From NCBI GenBank assembly GCA_041751935.1, contig JBGSIA010000219.1, positions 32,197-96,196 on the forward strand: DNA of 64,000 nucleotides, read 5' to 3'. The position numbers and the translations under genes were made by a program. The notes beneath the pieces were generated by a model. That model was not told the origin of the DNA and searched no databases. It saw only the letters and a list, made by a program, of their open reading frames with translations. The DNA is from JBBSJZ01 sp041751935. Its GTDB lineage: Bacteria > Planctomycetota > Planctomycetia > Pirellulales > Pirellulaceae. Positions 25,621-34,999 of the stretch are shown here, piece after piece (within the stretch, counting starts at the first letter, position 1; the number at the start of each line of letters is the position of its first letter).

Positions 25621-26119
25621 GATGCTTGATACCGCGAGTCTTCAGCTCGTGTACATCACTAATGGTTCCAAACCACTCTTCGATCTCGCCGAACTCATCG
25701 ATCACGGGCACCGCTTCCACGACGAATTTGTGATACGTTTGGCTTGCTGCGTGCCATAATCGTCCGTTAGCGCGATAGACGGATTTGGCGGCGACCGCCA
25801 TGCCCCACAATCGCTCGATGTTGACTTGGTCCTCTTCATGCAATGCCGCAAGCCAACCGAAACCTTGATGTTCCTCCCAGCTCTGGCCCGTGTAGCATTC
25901 CCAAGACACTTGCGGAGTGATGAACTTGCCCTCAGCGTCCGTGGTCCACACGATCACACGCGTTCCATTGATAAGGGCTTCATAGCGCGACTTCAACGCC
26001 AGTAATTCTTGCTCAATGGACTTTAGCCGTTCAATCTCCTTCAACAAACGTGAGTTTGTTTCCGCAATGGATGACAGTGGCTGTCGACCGTGAAATACGT
26101 GGGTCAGAAAGTGAAACAT
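25598..26119 (-). CDS. Stand-alone PAS domain protein
   Basis: A 173-residue protein with an N-terminal coiled coil (about 20-50, LLKEIERLKSIEQELLALKS) and one PAS/PAC domain (about 50-160). PAS features are VIVWTTDAEGKFITPQVSWE, WEEHQGFGWLAALHEEDQV and a PAC end DEFGEIEEWFGTISDVHELK. It has no kinase, output or membrane domain, so it is probably a cytoplasmic sensor that signals through a partner, perhaps by dimerising through the coiled coil. The response regulator and kinase genes upstream on the same strand are obvious candidates, but the 256-base gap makes an operon uncertain. Confidence 0.88.
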   Translation of the reverse strand: MFHFLTHVFHGRQPLSSIAETNSRLLKEIERLKSIEQELLALKSRYEALINGTRVIVWTTDAEGKFITPQVSWECYTGQSWEEHQGFGWLAALHEEDQVNIERLWGMAVAAKSVYRANGRLWHAASQTYHKFVVEAVPVIDEFGEIEEWFGTISDVHELKTRGIKHPRPTVSR

Positions 26120-26137
26120 GAAGTCAACTACAAAGTT

Positions 26138-26160
26138 CGGTCATGGTTGCCGGTCATGGT
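26138..26160. repeat. 10-bp direct repeat upstream of the PAS gene
   Basis: CGGTCATGGT occurs at 26138-26147 and again at 26151-26160, with a 13-base period, starting 19 bases upstream of the PAS gene start on the minus strand. Two-site direct repeats of this kind can be regulator boxes; the period is longer than the usual 11 bases of OmpR-class regulators. Confidence 0.4.
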
Positions 26161-26375
26161 GTGACGTTGGTGTGCCAGATCCAAGCAATAAAGCTTTGTT
26201 TAGGGCTGTCGTTCCGCCAGTGTAGCCGCGAACAGCAGCGGACTCAATGTTCACTTGAATTTTGACTGAGCCCTGAACCCCGTGAAATCCCAGTTCCGCC
26301 ATCGGTGTAGCAAGTCCGTCGAAACGCGGATTGGCCGAACTGGTCAGTAAATCACGGCAAAGGAGTGTTGACTGC

Positions 26376-27080
26376 CTAGTCGAATCGATAGCCAACGCCG
26401 TATACGGTTTGGATGATGCGGGGAGATTGCGGCTGGCGTTCGATGCGTTTTCGCAATTGGCTGATGGTTTGGTCGAGCGTACGGCTCTCGGGAGCGTTGC
26501 CTTGATCCCACCCGGCTCGGCCCAGGTCCAGCCGACGGACGACTTGGCCTCGTCGCTGCCATAACGTGCGCAGCAGTTTGACTTCGCGGGGGGTAAGCTC
26601 GATCACCTCGTCGCCCCGAATCGCTCGCAGCGAGCGAGGCGATATGCGCAAGTCGTCCATGGTAAAGTCGTCGGTTCCCAGCGCGTCGTCGATCGGTGGT
26701 GTACTGGCACTCGCGATGCAACGCCGAGTCACCGCACGGATGCGGGCCAACACTTCTTGAATTCCAAATGGCTTGACAATGTAGTCATCTGCACCGAGTT
26801 CCAGACCAACGACTTTGTCGATTTCCTCTCCTCTGGCCGTGATGAACAGTATTGGCATCTTTGCGTCTTGATGCCGGATCAGCCGACACAAGTCGTACCC
26901 ACTGGCACCGGGCATCATCACGTCCAGGCATGCCAGATCAAAGGACTGGCGTTGGATCAGGAATTCAGCTTGTTTCCCATCGCTCGCCGGTGTCACATCG
27001 TGGCCTTGTTCGCGCAGGACTTCAACGAGCGCCGCTCGAGTATTGGCATCATCTTCGGCGACCAAAATTTTAAGTTGCAT
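26376..27080 (-). CDS. OmpR/PhoB-family response regulator
   Basis: A 234-residue two-component response regulator. The receiver domain (1-120) has the acidic pocket AEDD (8-11), phospho-acceptor Asp53 in LACLDVMMPG and the Lys in DDYIVKPFG. The C-terminal winged helix (about 135-234) contains ELTPREVKLLRTLWQ and ends in DQTISQLRKRIER...IQTVYGVGYRF, typical of PhoB/OmpR. The start ATG 27080 is chosen because MQLKILVAEDD begins the receiver; it overlaps the histidine kinase gene by about 11 bases, so the two are translated together. Target genes are unknown. Confidence 0.94.
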   Translation of the reverse strand: MQLKILVAEDDANTRAALVEVLREQGHDVTPASDGKQAEFLIQRQSFDLACLDVMMPGASGYDLCRLIRHQDAKMPILFITARGEEIDKVVGLELGADDYIVKPFGIQEVLARIRAVTRRCIASASTPPIDDALGTDDFTMDDLRISPRSLRAIRGDEVIELTPREVKLLRTLWQRRGQVVRRLDLGRAGWDQGNAPESRTLDQTISQLRKRIERQPQSPRIIQTVYGVGYRFD

Positions 27081-28722
27081 TGGTTGGCTTCCCAACAATC
27101 GTGACTTCGAAACAAGCACCCGTTTGGGAACTCAACAATCGTACGTCGCCGCCATGTCGACGTGCTGCGCGGCGTGCGATTGTCAAACCGATCCCTGTGC
27201 CGCTGGGCGAGGACACTGAATCATCCAGACGTCGAAACGCCTTGAACACTCGCTTCGCATGTCGCCTTGCGATTCCGGGACCATGATCGGCAACGCGAAT
27301 GACCACAAGGCAGTCATCAACACGTGAATCGACCCGCGCGATACCCCCGGACGCGGCATACTTCTCGACGTTGCTAAACAGATTCACGAGAATCATCTCC
27401 AAGCAATCAGCATCCAAGCACAATGAAACATCAGCACCGCGAGTACGCTTGACCTCAATCCCAGCCGCGGCAAAACTCGGCTCGAACTGCAATAAGACGC
27501 TGTCGATTAATTCGTCCACATGATGGGTTTCAATTCGCAACGGCCGAGCGCGTCCGTCCTCGCGAATGATTTCCATGACCCCGGATACAAGTCGGCTCAA
27601 TCGACGTGTCTCACTGTCGATGACGGCCAATCGGTTGGCAAGCGGAACGGCACTCGGATGCTCGATTGATTTTACGTCGCGCTCGGCCAGTTCGGTATAG
27701 AGCCGAATATTCGTCAATGGCGTTCGCAACTCATGCGAAACTTGACTGGCGAACGTGACACGTTGTTTCGCCAGTCGAATTTGTCGCTGCAAACTCGTCG
27801 TAACGTACGCACCCAAGGAAACAAGCAACACGCCCAATCCGGCAAATGCAGCATACATCGGTGTGAAACGATTGGGAGCGACGAGCGACGACTGGGTGTA
27901 GTATCGCAGTTGCCAGCTCGCCAACGGTTCCGACAGGACAAGTTGGACCTGAGGTTCGTTCGGAAGATCTCCGCGGTCTCCCCAGCGATAAACGATTTGT
28001 CCCGATTGGTCCACCAGAGTCGTCACACCTTGTGGCACAGGCGGTGCTGAGGATGAATACACCGACGACCGTGAATTTGGCAGCACGACTGGCTGTGTGT
28101 CGGGCAGTCGTGCAGTGATCTCGGCGATCCAGCGAGCACGTTCGAGCAGAATACCGATCGCCGATCCGTCCTCGCGCGGCCACCACAACGACAGTTGCGT
28201 TCCTTCGTCCCGATACCAAACGTGATAGACCGGCTGTGGCAACGCTAACGAAGTGGAGCTTGCACGAGATTGTTGCAATTTAGATTGGCTTACTTTGGTA
28301 TCACCCGCTTCACGACTGGGGCGAGGTCGCGAGTCAGCCAGGGCGGCGAGGGCTCCGTAGTCCTCGATCCGAGCCGGATCACTGCCGCTTGGTGGTGGCG
28401 GATAGATCATTTGATTGTCGCTATTGACGAGAATCAAGCGGCGCACCAGTGGTTCGGTGTACTGCAAGCGAGTCAATTCACTTGTCGGCGTAATGTCCGC
28501 CCCGACCGACCGTCGAACACGCTCACTGAGTTGTCTGGACGTATCTTCGAAAATACCATGCAACGAAGTGTCCAATTCCGCAAGTCGCCCTCGAAGCACC
28601 GCGCGAATCTGTTGTGCGGCGGCCAACCGATCTTCTCTCATCGTCGACGCCGATACCCAACTTAGCAGGAGCAACGGCGCCGCGATGAGCAGTACGAGCG
28701 ACAAGAGAATTCGTAAGGGCAA
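27070..28722 (-). CDS. Membrane sensor histidine kinase
   Basis: A 550-residue kinase. It has an N-terminal membrane segment (about 5-27, RILLSLVLLIAAPLLLLSWV), an extracytoplasmic sensor of about 260 residues and a second membrane segment (about 287-310). The dimerisation H-box is QVSHELRTPLTNIRLY with His330; the N-box is LVNLFSNVEKYA, the G1 box is VADHGPGIARRHA and the G2 box is GTGIGLTIARRA. The sensor has a Pro-rich IYPPPPSG and no named domain. The TTG at 28722 lies 1 base after the stop TAG of the VWA gene and avoids a 104-base overlap made by the ATG at 28827; the start is therefore inferred. It pairs with the adjacent response regulator. Confidence 0.9.
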   Translation of the reverse strand: MPLRILLSLVLLIAAPLLLLSWVSASTMREDRLAAAQQIRAVLRGRLAELDTSLHGIFEDTSRQLSERVRRSVGADITPTSELTRLQYTEPLVRRLILVNSDNQMIYPPPPSGSDPARIEDYGALAALADSRPRPSREAGDTKVSQSKLQQSRASSTSLALPQPVYHVWYRDEGTQLSLWWPREDGSAIGILLERARWIAEITARLPDTQPVVLPNSRSSVYSSSAPPVPQGVTTLVDQSGQIVYRWGDRGDLPNEPQVQLVLSEPLASWQLRYYTQSSLVAPNRFTPMYAAFAGLGVLLVSLGAYVTTSLQRQIRLAKQRVTFASQVSHELRTPLTNIRLYTELAERDVKSIEHPSAVPLANRLAVIDSETRRLSRLVSGVMEIIREDGRARPLRIETHHVDELIDSVLLQFEPSFAAAGIEVKRTRGADVSLCLDADCLEMILVNLFSNVEKYAASGGIARVDSRVDDCLVVIRVADHGPGIARRHAKRVFKAFRRLDDSVSSPSGTGIGLTIARRAARRHGGDVRLLSSQTGACFEVTIVGKPTNAT

Positions 28723-28723
28723 A

Positions 28724-30118
28724 CTATTTGCTTTCGGATCGGATGCTGCTGGGTAGGGTCTGCTGCTGAGCTTGATTATAGTTCTGCGCTTCACGCATAG
28801 CTTTGCGACCGTATTCCCATTTGGCATCGTCTTTGACTTCTGCCGCCTGATTGGCGTTGAGTTTAACGTTCAGGTCGAGCTGCGGCAGCACCGATGTCAC
28901 GTTATTCTCCACACACTGTAGCCGCACATCCATCAACATTTTGCTGTTGATACGAAGCAGTTTTTCCGCTTCATCTACTTGCCCAGCATCACGCAAGAGA
29001 GTTGCTTGTCGATTTCTCTCGTTAGCAATTTGCACGCTACAGAAAGCATAAGTCTCTAAATTGCGATCTTTGGCGACCTGGGCTTCATCGCTTGAGAAAC
29101 GTACTTGCAGGGCGGCAGAAAGCTTTTCGGGAGTACGCGTGACTTTGTTGATGTAGTTTACTGAGACATCCACCAACGGACGCGATGTTCCATCCTCACC
29201 CCCATCGATCTCGACTTCAAGGACAAAATAGCGTTGCTGCTTCGAGTACAACTGGGTCAACGGAATATGCACTCGCTGACCAACAATGTCCGCTTGAGTA
29301 CCGAGTACTTTTACGGGGCGAACACCTTTTGCCAAAGTCGCTTCTATTTCGAAATCTCCCGCGACGACACTGAGCAAGTCGTTGAATTCCTTACTGAATA
29401 ATGCGACCAAGTCTTCGGCGCCTTCGATAAACAGATGGTTGCCGCTACCAGCGAGCGCTAACCCGCTCATCAAATCCTCGTTGTATCCAAGGCCAAGACC
29501 AAGTGTGCTGACACTAATGCCTTCCTTCACCAAAGATGCGCCCAATCGTTCCAGTTCCGCTGGAGATTTTGGACCCACGTTGGCCTGGCCGTCAGAAAGC
29601 AAGATCACGCGATTGACCGACTCGCTGTTGAGGAATTTTTGCACCTCGGCAGCCCCCTTACTGACTCCGGCGAAAAGTGCAGTGCTGCCGTCCGCTTCAA
29701 TGGATCGAATCTTGTCGACGATCGTTTCTCGATCGGTGGCCTTGGTAGAGGGAACGAGTACGGTAACGTTGGAGTTGTACAGCACAACGGAGACAATATC
29801 ATCGTCGCGAAGTCGGTTCACGGCAGCGATCGCTGCGCTGCGAGTCTGTTCGATCTTGCTGCCTTGCATCGAGCCACTGTTGTCGATCACGATCGATACG
29901 TTGACGGGCGGGCGGTCTTGGCTCGTTTCAATTTCGCCGCCCGTGAGTGCGATGCGGATGTAGCTGGTTTGCTTCTGATCGGCGGATAACGTCGGGTCCG
30001 CAGCAGTAACCTGCAACGTCACTTGGCTTGCTTTTGAGTATGGAGCCGAGCCCCACACCAGCATGGCCAGAAGCGGGCATTGAACGAGCAGTTTGAATGG
30101 TGTGAATCGCGGTCGCAT
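28724..30118 (-). CDS. Exported von Willebrand factor A domain protein
   Basis: A 464-residue protein with a signal peptide (LLVQCPLLAMLVWGSAPYSKAS) and a VWA domain at about 70-250. The metal-dependent adhesion site is DNSGSM (79-84) with a later ILLSDGQANVG. A region of about 200 residues follows, ending in a Gln-rich tail (YNQAQQQTLPS). It should act outside the cytoplasmic membrane and bind a protein partner. The start ATG 30118 is chosen for the strong AAGGAGA site upstream; an ATG 9 codons earlier is possible. It is the first gene of a minus-strand operon with the histidine kinase and response regulator, so it may present a signal to the kinase sensor domain (inference). Confidence 0.9.
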   Translation of the reverse strand: MRPRFTPFKLLVQCPLLAMLVWGSAPYSKASQVTLQVTAADPTLSADQKQTSYIRIALTGGEIETSQDRPPVNVSIVIDNSGSMQGSKIEQTRSAAIAAVNRLRDDDIVSVVLYNSNVTVLVPSTKATDRETIVDKIRSIEADGSTALFAGVSKGAAEVQKFLNSESVNRVILLSDGQANVGPKSPAELERLGASLVKEGISVSTLGLGLGYNEDLMSGLALAGSGNHLFIEGAEDLVALFSKEFNDLLSVVAGDFEIEATLAKGVRPVKVLGTQADIVGQRVHIPLTQLYSKQQRYFVLEVEIDGGEDGTSRPLVDVSVNYINKVTRTPEKLSAALQVRFSSDEAQVAKDRNLETYAFCSVQIANERNRQATLLRDAGQVDEAEKLLRINSKMLMDVRLQCVENNVTSVLPQLDLNVKLNANQAAEVKDDAKWEYGRKAMREAQNYNQAQQQTLPSSIRSESK

Positions 30119-30428
30119 GATAAGTCTCCTTGGATTGGAACGCACGGCTAGCGGCTTTCCGATGATCGTCGAAGCTGAATCGCCAGCACTACCCCTATCA
30201 GACGAACTGTAGGCGAAACAAAGCTGCGCTGTGCCTCAAAAGAATGTAAAAGAATTCTCAGCGGGGCAATCGGTTTCGCAACAGCGAAGCGTGGTTGGTT
30301 TGTCGTAAGTTCGCCATCGCCGAAGCCCCGTTCTCGACAGCGTTCGGATTGATCTGTTTACTCTTCTTTCTAAAATTTTTGCGTGACAAACCAGTTGCGA
30401 TGCAGCCAAGACGCTTAGGGAGTGATGG

Positions 30429-31049
30429 ATGATCAATTCAACGCATACTGGTGGAGCGTCATACCTGCTTCGTCGGGCGACAGACGGCGATCTAGAAAGT
30501 GTTGAACAGTTGCTAGCAAGTTACGCTGGATACCTAAACGTACTTTCACGTAACCAACTGGATAGACGCGTTCACCATCGAGTCAGCCCCTCGGATGTTG
30601 TTCAAGAAACGTTGTTGGAGGCGCACCGAGATTTCAATTCGTTTCGTGGCAGCGAAATAGAAGAGTTCACTGGTTGGTTGCGCCGTGTTTTGGTCCACAA
30701 CATTGCCCAGGCTGTTGCGACGCATATGTCCGCTGCGAAACGTAGTGTTCGACGCGAGCAGCTTATTGACAACTTGTCCGCATCGGTCAATCAGACGCAT
30801 CAGCGGCTATCGGCGTTTGCGGTGGATCAAGGGCGGTCACCAGCCTCAGAAGCTGATCATCGAGAATCACTTTCGCAACTGGCAGCGGCCCTAGAGCAAT
30901 TGCCCACCGATTATCAACAAGTAATCCGACTGAGGCACTTGGATGGACTGGCATTTGACGAGGTGGCGCAGCGACTGGGGCGGTCAACAGGCGCCGTGCG
31001 GATGTTGTGGTTACGCGCTATCGAACAACTACGTTTGAGAATGGAATAG
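30429..31049 (+). CDS. ECF-type sigma-70 family factor
   Basis: A 206-residue RNA polymerase sigma factor of the extracytoplasmic function type. Region 2 is visible in RVSPSDVVQETLLEAHRDFN, and region 4 in LPTDYQQVIRLRHLDGLAFD followed by EVAQRLGRSTGAVRMLWLRA. AGGGAG lies 7-8 bases before ATG 30429. It directly precedes a Ser/Thr kinase gene, separated by 5 bases, and then a LEPR-XLL protein gene. Planctomycete ECF factors with adjacent kinases and no anti-sigma gene are known; the kinase may control the factor by phosphorylation (inference). No anti-sigma gene is seen nearby. Confidence 0.93.
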   Translation: MINSTHTGGASYLLRRATDGDLESVEQLLASYAGYLNVLSRNQLDRRVHHRVSPSDVVQETLLEAHRDFNSFRGSEIEEFTGWLRRVLVHNIAQAVATHMSAAKRSVRREQLIDNLSASVNQTHQRLSAFAVDQGRSPASEADHRESLSQLAAALEQLPTDYQQVIRLRHLDGLAFDEVAQRLGRSTGAVRMLWLRAIEQLRLRME

Positions 31050-31054
31050 CACGC

Positions 31055-33793
31055 ATGATGATTCAAAGCCTAGCTGATCACGATCAACAACAGATTGCTG
31101 AATTGCTCGACCGCTATGCAACACATTTGGAATGCGGAAATGAAACTGCCGCTGCGTTGCTGCTGGAGCGGAACCCGCAACTTGGTGCGTCATGGAGCGA
31201 GCATCTGGAGATGCTGCAAGCTCTTTGCCGAGCGTCGCGAGATGCGGAACTCAAACAGAAAACGGGCCAACCTAGAACAGCTGGCCAAGGCGAATCGAAT
31301 GATGTAAACGCGGGCCACTCGCAACTGGGTGACTACCGTCTTGGTCGCGAGATCGGTCGCGGTGGCATGGGCATTGTCTACGAAGCAACGCAAATTTCAC
31401 TGCGGCGAAAAGTAGCGTTGAAGGTGTTGCCGTTTGCTGCTGTGTTGGACAAACAGCAGGTCGCACGGTTTCGAAATGAAGCACAAGCAGCGGCGTCACT
31501 GCACCATCCGCATATCGTGCCAGTATACGCCGTGGGCTGTGAACGTGGTGTGCATTACTACAGCATGCAACTGATCGATGGCCAGACACTGGACCAAGTT
31601 TTCGCGTCCTCAGCGGCACTGCCGGTTCCCCATCAAGATGCGATGGTACAGCAACAGACGACAATGGATGCGTTACCATCGTGTGTCAAGAGTTCGTCAG
31701 CAATCGTCGCGTCGGAGTTGGCTGGGCGATCGACTCAAGCGGTCGGCACGGATCGTGCCAGCACGGTCCAGTCCATTCGCAATCACAACTACATCCAAAA
31801 CACCGTAGAGTTAGTCATTTGCATTGCTGACGCTCTTGATTTTGCACACCAACAGGGCGTCATTCACCGCGATATCAAACCATCCAATTTGTTGGTCGAC
31901 TCCGGAGGCAAGGTCTGGGTCGCCGACTTTGGTCTTGCGCGTGTTCGTGGGCTCGCGAACTTGACGGCCGAAGGCAAAGTGATGGGGACGGCGCGCTATA
32001 TGAGTCCCGAGCAGATTGCCGGTCGAGCTCAAGAAGTGGATCACCGTACCGACATCTATTCGTTGGGAATCACGCTATATGAGCTTCTCACCCTGCAGGC
32101 CGCATTCAAGTCCCAGAATCGCGAAACATTGTTCGCTGCCATCGAACTCACAGAACCCGTTTCTGCACGACGTCTAAATCCAGCAGTGGCGATTGATCTG
32201 GATACTATTGTGCAAAAGGCGATCCCGAAGCGGAAAGAGGATCGATACGCAACCGCGGGCGAGATGGCGGAAGACCTGCGGCGATTTCTCGCTGGCAAGC
32301 CCACGCTGGCGCGTCGACCGACGCCCTTTGAACGGGCGATGAAGTGGGCAGCGCGACGGCAACGATTGGTCGCGACCGTTTTTGCATTACTGTTACTTGC
32401 CGTGAGTGGATTAGCCATCGCCACGGCGATGGTTTCGCGGCAAAGTCGGTTGAAAGATCAAGCTACCGCAGCTGCTCATTTGCACCTGGACCAAGCTCAC
32501 TCATTGGTGGATCGATTCGGTGGCATAATGTCCAAACGATTGGCCAAACTGCCCGGTGGCGAAGCACTGCGAGCCGACGTATTGCGAGAAGCCCAGCGGT
32601 ACTATCTCGATTACTTGCGTTACGTCGACAACACCAAAAATTACCGAGGTGAATTGGCCAAGGTCCAGTATCGGTTGGCCGCAACTTATGCGGCACTCGG
32701 TGAACCGGACCAAGCCGCAAAGAAATACCAAGAATCGGTTTCCAGTTATGAATTGCTTCATCAACAAAATCAACTAAACAGCCGTGATCTGGCTGACATG
32801 GCGCTGTGTTTGCAAAACTTCGCCGCTCTACAGCACGAGCAAGGCCAGTTTGTACAGGCGGTGAAAAACTACGAACGAGCAAGCGAAATGCAACGATCTC
32901 TTTTAGACACCGACGCCGAGCTACCGGGCGTGTTACGAGAATGGGCAATCACTCAAAACAACTTGTCACAGTTGCTTTGGTATCAAGGTGAACATTCACT
33001 CTCTGCGAACCGGCTTCGAAAACTTCTTTCGAGACTGATGACGGCACTTAAAAGTACACCTGACGATACCGCTCTGCAGCAGCAACTCATCGAGTGCCGC
33101 AATACAATGGCCGTGACGTTGATTGACTCAAACCTAGACGAAGCAATCAATTTACTTCAATCCAACATCTCTGCCTTGAAGTCGCTTCGTTCCGGTGAAG
33201 AAAGTAGCGACACGAACCTGCAATCGTACGCGTGTCAACTTGCGGTTTCTCAAAATAGTCTAACGACAGCGCTGGTTCGTCAAGGAGAATACCCAGCAGC
33301 GCTGCGAACGATTCGCGAATTGGTCGACAACCTCGAAGCGATGACCGACAGCCAACCAAGGGACGCAGAGTTACAGCAACAGCTCGCGGTTGCCTACAAC
33401 AATTTGGGTCAATTGCTCTGGCGTCCGGTCGACGGGCACAATTCCACGGATCATGATGCCGCCGCTCAAGCATTTTCAAAGGCCGAGACCTGTCTGCGAA
33501 GCCAACTATGTCTTTACGAGCGGACGCCTGAAACGTTGAGTCTGTTGGCAGGCGCATTGCACAATTTGGCAGCGGTCCATCACACCCAGGGAATGCACCT
33601 GTGTGCCATTGATGAATTGACCGAGGCAATAGAACTCCAGGCGCAAGCGGTCAAACAATCGCCATTTCATCAAGTGTATCGACAACACTTAGAAAGTCAT
33701 CGCGAACTGCTTAATCAGTTTTTGCATCAGGTAAAACAGACGCAATCCCAATTGAGCCACTTGCTCGACGCGATGATCGCGAATTCAGGTTAG
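31055..33793 (+). CDS. TPR-containing Ser/Thr protein kinase
   Basis: A 912-residue transmembrane kinase. The Gly-rich loop is GRGGMG (101-106), the ATP Lys is 123 (VALKVL), the catalytic loop is HRDIKPSN (271-278), the Mg loop is DFGLAR (291-296) and the activation segment is GTARYMSPEQ (311-320). An insert of about 60 residues (185-245) lies between hinge and catalytic loop, rich in Ser/Gln. A membrane segment at 438-460 is followed by TPR repeats to the end, which should lie outside the cytoplasmic face. The start is ATG 31055, 5 bases after the sigma gene stop; an upstream GTG (31007) is less likely. The N-terminal 90 residues resemble the leader that precedes the kinase domain in many planctomycete enzymes. 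Confidence 0.93.
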   Translation: MMIQSLADHDQQQIAELLDRYATHLECGNETAAALLLERNPQLGASWSEHLEMLQALCRASRDAELKQKTGQPRTAGQGESNDVNAGHSQLGDYRLGREIGRGGMGIVYEATQISLRRKVALKVLPFAAVLDKQQVARFRNEAQAAASLHHPHIVPVYAVGCERGVHYYSMQLIDGQTLDQVFASSAALPVPHQDAMVQQQTTMDALPSCVKSSSAIVASELAGRSTQAVGTDRASTVQSIRNHNYIQNTVELVICIADALDFAHQQGVIHRDIKPSNLLVDSGGKVWVADFGLARVRGLANLTAEGKVMGTARYMSPEQIAGRAQEVDHRTDIYSLGITLYELLTLQAAFKSQNRETLFAAIELTEPVSARRLNPAVAIDLDTIVQKAIPKRKEDRYATAGEMAEDLRRFLAGKPTLARRPTPFERAMKWAARRQRLVATVFALLLLAVSGLAIATAMVSRQSRLKDQATAAAHLHLDQAHSLVDRFGGIMSKRLAKLPGGEALRADVLREAQRYYLDYLRYVDNTKNYRGELAKVQYRLAATYAALGEPDQAAKKYQESVSSYELLHQQNQLNSRDLADMALCLQNFAALQHEQGQFVQAVKNYERASEMQRSLLDTDAELPGVLREWAITQNNLSQLLWYQGEHSLSANRLRKLLSRLMTALKSTPDDTALQQQLIECRNTMAVTLIDSNLDEAINLLQSNISALKSLRSGEESSDTNLQSYACQLAVSQNSLTTALVRQGEYPAALRTIRELVDNLEAMTDSQPRDAELQQQLAVAYNNLGQLLWRPVDGHNSTDHDAAAQAFSKAETCLRSQLCLYERTPETLSLLAGALHNLAAVHHTQGMHLCAIDELTEAIELQAQAVKQSPFHQVYRQHLESHRELLNQFLHQVKQTQSQLSHLLDAMIANSG

Positions 33794-33808
33794 AAAGGAG
33801 TGTACTGA

Positions 33809-34978
33809 ATGCCGTATTCAACGAAACTAAGATTCAAACGAAAATCCTCTCCAAGTGTTGCCACAAGGCTCGGCGTTGAGCGGTTGGAGGCGCGTACATT
33901 ACTGGCAGGATTGATTAATGCCGGAGATTCGCTCCTATCGTTACCACCAAGCGAGCTTGGTGGTCATCCAGTAGAGATCCGACGCACTGAAGGAAGCGCA
34001 AGCGGCGTCGGTGCGGCGACTGCCGAGGCATCTAGTCGTGTTGATTCTGCGCTCACGGTTGGGCGTGATTGGCTGGACGAATCAAACGATTCGCAGCCTG
34101 ACGCCACGGACCCTAACGCGGGCAACAACGAAGACTGGGACTGCATCCATGATCATGAAGATCCAGATAGAAATTGCGAAGATTTTGATGTTAGTTTGAA
34201 AGATGACGACAAAGATTCGGCAGTCGTACTACCGCTAGCGCCGCAAACAGATCACTCAGCACCGATGCAAAATTTTGAGCATGACGGCGTGCTACCGTGG
34301 ATCGTGGCAACACCACCATTTGCATCGCATCCCAGACCGATTGTAGTGGTGGCCCCCGGGTCATCCCAGGCAACCGATTCGCAAGTACCATTTCAATATT
34401 TTGACAATACGGCAAGTCGATCAAAGTCCAAGGGATTGTCGTTAGTCAATGAGCCCTTGGTGGCCGATGCGGTACAACATCGCTTGTTTGCATTTGAGAT
34501 CATCGAGCCAACTTTGGTGCAACCTCGGAAATGGAACAACGACGCTGGGGAGAGTCGAACCACACAATTCACATCGACGCATAATCCGTCTGACTGTCCA
34601 CTACCGAAATTTACCTTAGCGAGTCAAGAACCACAGCATCAGGACATTCTGTGTGGGGCAATTGCCGCGATCGATTTGGCCAACCATGCGATGGCTCAGG
34701 CAGACGCTACGTGTCGTTCCTTGGCGTCATCACAAGAAGGACCAAATCAATCGATCGACACAGCAACCTTGGAAATCGACCAACCAATTAACGGATCACT
34801 AGCGATGGAACCGCGCCAGCAGACTCAGCATGTCGTAGGAAATTTCAAACGCCAAATTCAGCTAGGTCTGTTCAGCGTAGTTTCTATTCTCATATCGCTT
34901 CGATCTTCCACGTCTTGCGTCGATCGACTTGCGGAAGAACGAGCCAATCTATCGTCGAGAAAAACTAAAACTCTCTAA
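33809..34978 (+). CDS. LEPR-XLL type surface protein
   Basis: A 389-residue protein with the N-terminal signature VERLEARTLLAG (about residues 24-35), a variant of the planctomycete LEPR-XLL motif on exported proteins. An Asp/Asn/Glu-rich stretch follows (about 93-140, DESNDSQPDATDPNAGNNED) and a hydrophobic helix lies near the C-terminus (LGLFSVVSILISL). No enzymatic domain is seen. It is much shorter than the usual giant members of this class. AAAGGAG precedes the ATG by 8 bases, and it begins 15 bases after the kinase stop, so it probably belongs to the sigma/kinase operon. Function unknown. Confidence 0.75.
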   Translation: MPYSTKLRFKRKSSPSVATRLGVERLEARTLLAGLINAGDSLLSLPPSELGGHPVEIRRTEGSASGVGAATAEASSRVDSALTVGRDWLDESNDSQPDATDPNAGNNEDWDCIHDHEDPDRNCEDFDVSLKDDDKDSAVVLPLAPQTDHSAPMQNFEHDGVLPWIVATPPFASHPRPIVVVAPGSSQATDSQVPFQYFDNTASRSKSKGLSLVNEPLVADAVQHRLFAFEIIEPTLVQPRKWNNDAGESRTTQFTSTHNPSDCPLPKFTLASQEPQHQDILCGAIAAIDLANHAMAQADATCRSLASSQEGPNQSIDTATLEIDQPINGSLAMEPRQQTQHVVGNFKRQIQLGLFSVVSILISLRSSTSCVDRLAEERANLSSRKTKTL

Positions 34979-34999
34979 AACGCAATTCACGAAAACACG

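Noticed and set aside
26141..26395. Minus-strand open frame of 84 codons between PAS and response regulator genes
   Set aside because: It overlaps the 3' end of the response regulator, has no ribosome site or domain, and contains the direct repeat that looks like a control site. Not called as a gene.
28723..28827. Earlier ATG start for the histidine kinase
   Set aside because: It would overlap the VWA gene by 104 bases and add a 35-residue non-hydrophobic leader; the TTG right after the VWA stop fits the coupled operon better.
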